64,000 nucleotides of DNA, taken from positions 1 through 64,000 of the forward strand of contig MVBO01000063.1 in NCBI GenBank assembly GCA_002261195.1, written 5' to 3'. The DNA comes from Bifiguratus adelaidae (lineage: Eukaryota; Mucoromycota; Endogonomycetes; Endogonales). The position numbers were made by a program, and so were the translations under genes. The notes below the pieces were generated by a model. It did not search any database. It was given only the letters and a program-made list of their open reading frames with translations, and was not told the DNA's origin. Positions 60,021-64,000 of this stretch are shown in pieces; positions within the stretch are counted from its first letter, which is position 1; each line of letters begins with the position of its first letter.

Positions 60021-61254
60021 CTAACCGACGATTTCAGAGCCAGGTATGTGTTTGATAAAGGTATTCCAATCCCAGGTTTCTTTGCTCTTATAATGACTGC
60101 ATTGGGTTAGTATGGACGAGAGGGAGGTTGGAATAGTCTCACCTGGTATCATTGGCTGTTTACACAGGGTCAGTATCAAGCATGAAATGTTCAACTGCCT
60201 GCTCTCACCTGCGCATATCACAATGTCTGCATCCGATGCCTCTTGCACCAAGCGTCCTTCCCCAAATGTTTCTATAAGTTGCTTGCAGTTGTCCATACGC
60301 CAGGTCTTCTTGCCCGATTCCTTCTTGAAGGACGGTGCGATGAAAAAGGCATGATCTTTGAATGGCTTCTCGGTATATTTTTGACCATAAGGCTCCTCGG
60401 ACAAGAACTCGTTCACCTTGTGAGATTCTTCTAGCCACTTTGGATCAATGATCCAGCGTGACGTTAGAGCGGCAGCGAAGCATTTCAATGTTCCTGAATG
60501 CAAATATCAACGCCAATCTCGGTCGTCACACAACACTTACTGGACCGTGGTGGACTAATCACATGGGTAATTTGGAGATCGAATTCATCGCTGCCTGCAT
60601 AGATGCTGTTGGACGTTAGACAATGGTAAACAAAGGAGGCCAAGGGGTTCACACTACCTTCCATTCAATTCACGGACTATCCGTTCCAGCTTCTGTATCA
60701 GGCGTAAGAGAATGTATTTGCAGACCTAATGTCAACACTGACCTCTCTGTATTTTGTATTGTAGACCTTCTCCTTGTCGCGAAAGCCAGAGAATGCCACA
60801 ACCACTACACACAGCAAAGGCGGTTAGGAATGAATTCTGTGGTTTGCAGTAGACCTACCTATCTTTGCAGTAGCCTTAACTGTCCGACCGCTACTCGTTG
60901 CTGCTATTCATATTGATGACATTAGCTCACAATCCAACAGCCTCACAAATGCTAACCTTTACTGATTACATTACTAATGTTGCCATTTGCTTCCATTGCA
61001 TCGCTTCGGGTCTTTTTAGGTGATGGCGATGTAATATCCATGTCAAGTCGAGTCAGCGTCCGCTTATTTTTTGTCTTCGAAGGGGAGTCGCTTTGTCTCA
61101 ATCTCTCTTTGAGCGTCGGTGTCTTGCTTGTCGTGGCCGTGGTGTTGATGGAGCTGATGGTAGAAGTGGTATCGGACGTTTTCTCAGTTGTGAAGGACGT
61201 GTTTCGATCTGCTAAACGGAGATTGAGTTTGTTGTTCAGATTGTGCAACCATTC
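60021..61254 (-). CDS. Tandem-BRCT nuclear protein (or C-terminal part of the coiled-coil gene)
   Basis: The coding frame opens after a TAG acceptor at about 61255 (EWLHNLNNKLNLRLADRNTS), continues through a Ser/Thr-rich, Lys-rich region (SPSPKKTRS, likely NLS), then small exons giving VVVAFSGFRDKEKVYNTKY, KLERIVRELNG, and SDEFDLQITHVISPPRSS. A final long exon has TLKCFAAALTSRWIIDPKWL, KPFKDHAFFIAPSFKKESGK and EASDADIVICAG, ending FIKHIPGSEIVG. These are two BRCT repeats of the phospho-binding type seen in DNA-damage mediators. If it is a separate gene, the first in-frame ATG is at 61041. The alternative is a single gene with the upstream coiled-coil ORF through a 32 nt intron (61255-61286). 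Confidence 0.65.
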
Positions 61255-63842
61255 CTACCACTCATCGAAGGGGAAGCATCTTCTACGGTCTTCGTTTTTG
61301 TTGATGCATTGCCTGAAGTACTTGGCTTTCTTGCGCTATCCAGCTCTTCCTTGAGGCTAGTGTTCCATTTCTGCAATTGATCCAGTTTCTCGCTCTTCTC
61401 TTTCGCACTCCTGATTTCTTTGTTCAAGGCTTCCTCTAGGTCCTCGACCTTTTGCCGCATCTTTAAATTGTCTTCATGTAAAGTCTCCTTTTCCGACGTC
61501 AAGTCTGTATACTTGGCCTGTAAAGGTTCCACAATGTCTTCAGTCATCTCCTCTGCGATACTCTGGACTTTATGATTCAGTCGAGCAATCTCGGCTTTCT
61601 GTTCCTCCGTTGTGGTATTGAGGTGATTGATCTTGTCCTGGAGTGATTCCAAATCATTTTTGAGCTGCGTGATTTCAGCTTTCATGTCCTCCGCACGTTG
61701 TTGATGTTCTCGCACGGTTTGTTCTTTCTCATCCAAAGCTTCCTTTGCTTGTCCAAGTGACGTTTCTAAACGCTCGACATTAACTTTCAAATCCTCAACC
61801 ACATCCATCTGCGCCCTCAAGTCTGCAATTTGTTGATTTGATGATTCAAGTTCTTTCAATGCATGCTGGTGATCCTGGGCCAATTGCCCCGCTTGATTAC
61901 GTGCCCCTTCAAGCATTTGATTTGTTTCAGCATTTAGCGCCTTCTGTTCAGCTAGTTGGAGCTGAAGCGTATGGACTGCGTTCTCCTTCGATGTCACTTG
62001 TTGTAATGCATCCCCAAGCTCCGTTCGCCTTTCGGCTTCCCTCGTTTTGCTCGCCGAAAGGTCCTCCTTAATTTGAGCGATGGTTTTCTCGAGCTCTGCG
62101 AGATTAGCATTGCATAAATCCAACTCAGCAGACTTCTCGCTAAGGATGGCGCGGCATTCTTTCGCCTCTTGACCCATTTTTTGACAAGCTCCTTCCAGCT
62201 CTGCTAGCGTCCGACCGACTTCCTCGGTGAAGCTTGCGTCGTTTGTGCTTGAAAGGTGATCAGGAACGGAATCGATTTCTAAATGATGTGCTAGTTGGAG
62301 TAACCTGTTTCCGCAAGCTTCGAATCGTTCGAGTTTTAGACTCGCATCTCGTATAGTTTGCTCTCTATCTTCTGCTTGCTTGTTAAGGATCTCCAGCTTC
62401 TCACTGAGATGTTTGATCTGCTCCGCATCTTGAGCATGCATCGATGTGTCATGCTCAATCTGAGATTGTTTTTGGGCAAGTTCTTCTTGCAATCTCTGCA
62501 CGGTTTCACCTAAGGATGCATTTGATTCCGCAGCCTTTTGCTCTCGCTCTGCCGAGTCCTTTTGAAGCGTTTCATTTTGCTTTTGGGCATCCGCTAACTT
62601 CGCCGATAAATCTGCTGCTTGGGCTTCCGTCAATTTGATCTGATGCTGTAAACCTGCTTTCATCATTGCGTTCTTTTCTTTTTCTTTCGTCAGGGCATGC
62701 TGAAGGTCCTCCCTCACCGTCTTCAAGTCTGCGATGTCCATCTGCAATTGCTTCATCTCCTGTTTCTTCTTGGACAACTCCTCTTCCAAAGTGGACAGTC
62801 TATCTTTCTGGTTCTTGTTCTCTTGCTTGACTGATTTCATTGCCTGTAGGGACTTTGCTTGAGCATCCAAAGTCAGTTGCATCTGCTGCACATTCTGTTG
62901 ACTGGAATTGTAGGCGTGCACTAAAAGCACGAAATCAGCGTGCAAAAGTCGACATCCCTCCTCTTCCGCCTGGAGTTGTGCGCGCAACTGATTCTTATCG
63001 GCCGTCAAGTCATTCATTGCGCGCTGCACTTCTGTATATCTTGTTTCCAGACCCTTGCAGTCGCGTTCAAGTGCCTGATTTACCGTTGAACTTTCGGCGA
63101 CTTCCTCCTGATATGCTTTGTTCTCCTCGAGAACGCGTTGCAACTCGTCGTACACGTTCGCAACTTCGGTCTCTTTTTGCTTGAACTTTGCCTTCAAGGT
63201 CTTTAAACACTTGCAGACAGCCGATTCCTGCGACGACGTTAGCTGGAGTCGGTGTCCCAACGTGTTGACTCGATTAGTCAGCTGATCTATCCGGTGGTAT
63301 GAATCCTCCAACTGCGTTCGCGTCTTGTGCTCATTTCTAAGCGCTTGCGCCAAGCTTTCATGCAATCTTGTTTCCATTTCAGCTTGCTCGAAATCCATTT
63401 GATTGAAAAGCTCATCCATGGTCTCTCGCATCTTGAGGCGGCCATTGACTTTTGCTTGGGTTATGAGAAGCGCTGGAAACATCAATTATGATATCCCATT
63501 AGTCAAAAGCAATGTAAAATGACCATAAAGGTCCAAAGTCAGCGTGGTACCTTGCTCCAAGTTCTTGGCCGCGATTTCTCCTTGACTTTTTACAGTCGCG
63601 AGCAACTGCTGATAGTCTTGCTCCTTCTCCTCAGAGAATTTAAACAGTTTGCCGGAAGCGAGTCCAGATAGCAAGTTGATCTCCTGCTCTGCCTCACCAA
63701 AAGTGAATGCAACATCTGCACAAGAGCATGTCATTAACCTTTGCAAAGTGAAGCAGCCCGCAATACCTTTCTGCAACGCTTGCAACCTTTGCAGACGGTC
63801 CATTAGCGCGTCATTTGACGTCGCAGAGCTGCCGTTTTGCAT
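61236..63842 (-). CDS. Long coiled-coil protein
   Basis: Start ATG 63842 (MQNGSSATSNDALMDRLQRL). Two introns (one near 63.73-63.77 kb, one at about 63470-63550) precede a single exon of about 740 codons. After a short globular-looking head (FTFGEAEQEINLLSGLASGK) the chain is continuous heptad coiled coil, with stretches such as KQENKNQKDRLSTLEEELSK and LEKTIAQIKEDLSASKTREA. The open frame stops at 61236, beside the BRCT-coding frame. I do not recognise the protein. It could be a golgin, spindle or chromosome-structure protein. If joined to the BRCT exons it would be a coiled-coil/BRCT chimaera of about 1,150 residues. Confidence 0.6.
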
Positions 63843-64000
63843 ATTCTAGTGCATATATGCGGCCGAAATGCCTTCGCCGAAGTCCCGTAGAGAAAGAGCT
63901 GCCGCAGTTTTCCAAATTAGGCGATGAGTGATTGCCAGGTTATTCCAGTCTTTGACACATGGAATGCTATTGTCTTCCAATATCCCACTTTTAATCATCA

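Noticed and set aside
61838-63184. Plus-strand ORFs opposite the long coiled-coil exon
   Set aside because: They are antisense shadows of a continuous 740-codon frame.

Overview
This is a gene-dense nuclear segment of a fungus. Nearly every gene is split by short GT-AG introns (mostly about 42-80 nt, a few GC-AG), intergenic gaps are tens to hundreds of bases, and the gene set is typical of fungi: squalene synthase, NAD-specific glutamate dehydrogenase, GPI11, RUD3, HEM12, several P450s and a secreted lipase. Genes such as gankyrin/NAS6, FRA10AC1, PSMG4, a FAXC-like protein and a GT31-GT32 chimaera suggest an early-diverging (Mucoromycota-like) lineage. That placement is inference. No bacterial operons, CRISPR arrays, intact transposons, rRNA or convincing tRNA genes were seen.

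Layout, left to right. 1-5 kb: calponin/transgelin (-), a P450 (+), and a hexokinase-like protein with a degenerate phosphate loop (-). 5-9 kb: a multi-membrane GT31-GT32 double glycosyltransferase (+) and a tiny NPTAP-repeat protein (+). 9-20 kb: GOST seven-TM protein (-), ATRIP/Rad26-like checkpoint protein (+), four-TM protein (-), Qc-SNARE (-), WDR33/Pfs2 polyadenylation factor (+), double-hotdog acyl-CoA thioesterase (+). 20-24 kb: tandem P450 paralogues (-). 24-28 kb: TTI1 (-) and PMP3 (-). 28-30.7 kb: a gene-poor stretch, then a secreted lipase (+). 31-38 kb: DUF1776-like SDR, RUD3 golgin, uroporphyrinogen decarboxylase, gankyrin (all -). 38-42 kb: a possible small membrane protein, FRA10AC1 and a small coiled-coil protein (+). 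42-48 kb: DPH2 (-), SEN2 (+), FAXC/metaxin-like (+), alpha/beta-hydrolase pseudoenzyme (-), single-TM protein (+). 48-55 kb: GPI11 (-), PSMG4 (-), NAD-GDH (+), methylmalonate-semialdehyde dehydrogenase (-). 55-58 kb: two related CCHC zinc-knuckle genes (-). 58-64 kb: squalene synthase (-), tandem-BRCT protein (-), and a long coiled-coil protein (-) that may be one gene with the BRCT part.

Most neighbours are unrelated housekeeping genes. Loose themes are PIKK/DNA-damage signalling (ATRIP, TTI1, BRCT), amino-acid catabolism (convergent GDH2 and MMSDH), proteasome assembly (gankyrin, PSMG4) and sterol/P450 chemistry. The most unusual items are the zinc-knuckle pair sharing a KPLNL(S/T)GGQC signature with an intron at the same codon, the GT31-GT32 chimaera, the coiled-coil/BRCT locus, two apparent pseudoenzymes, a P450 copy with a splice-phase break, and candidate introns of 24 and 32 nt. 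All exon joins were made by eye.
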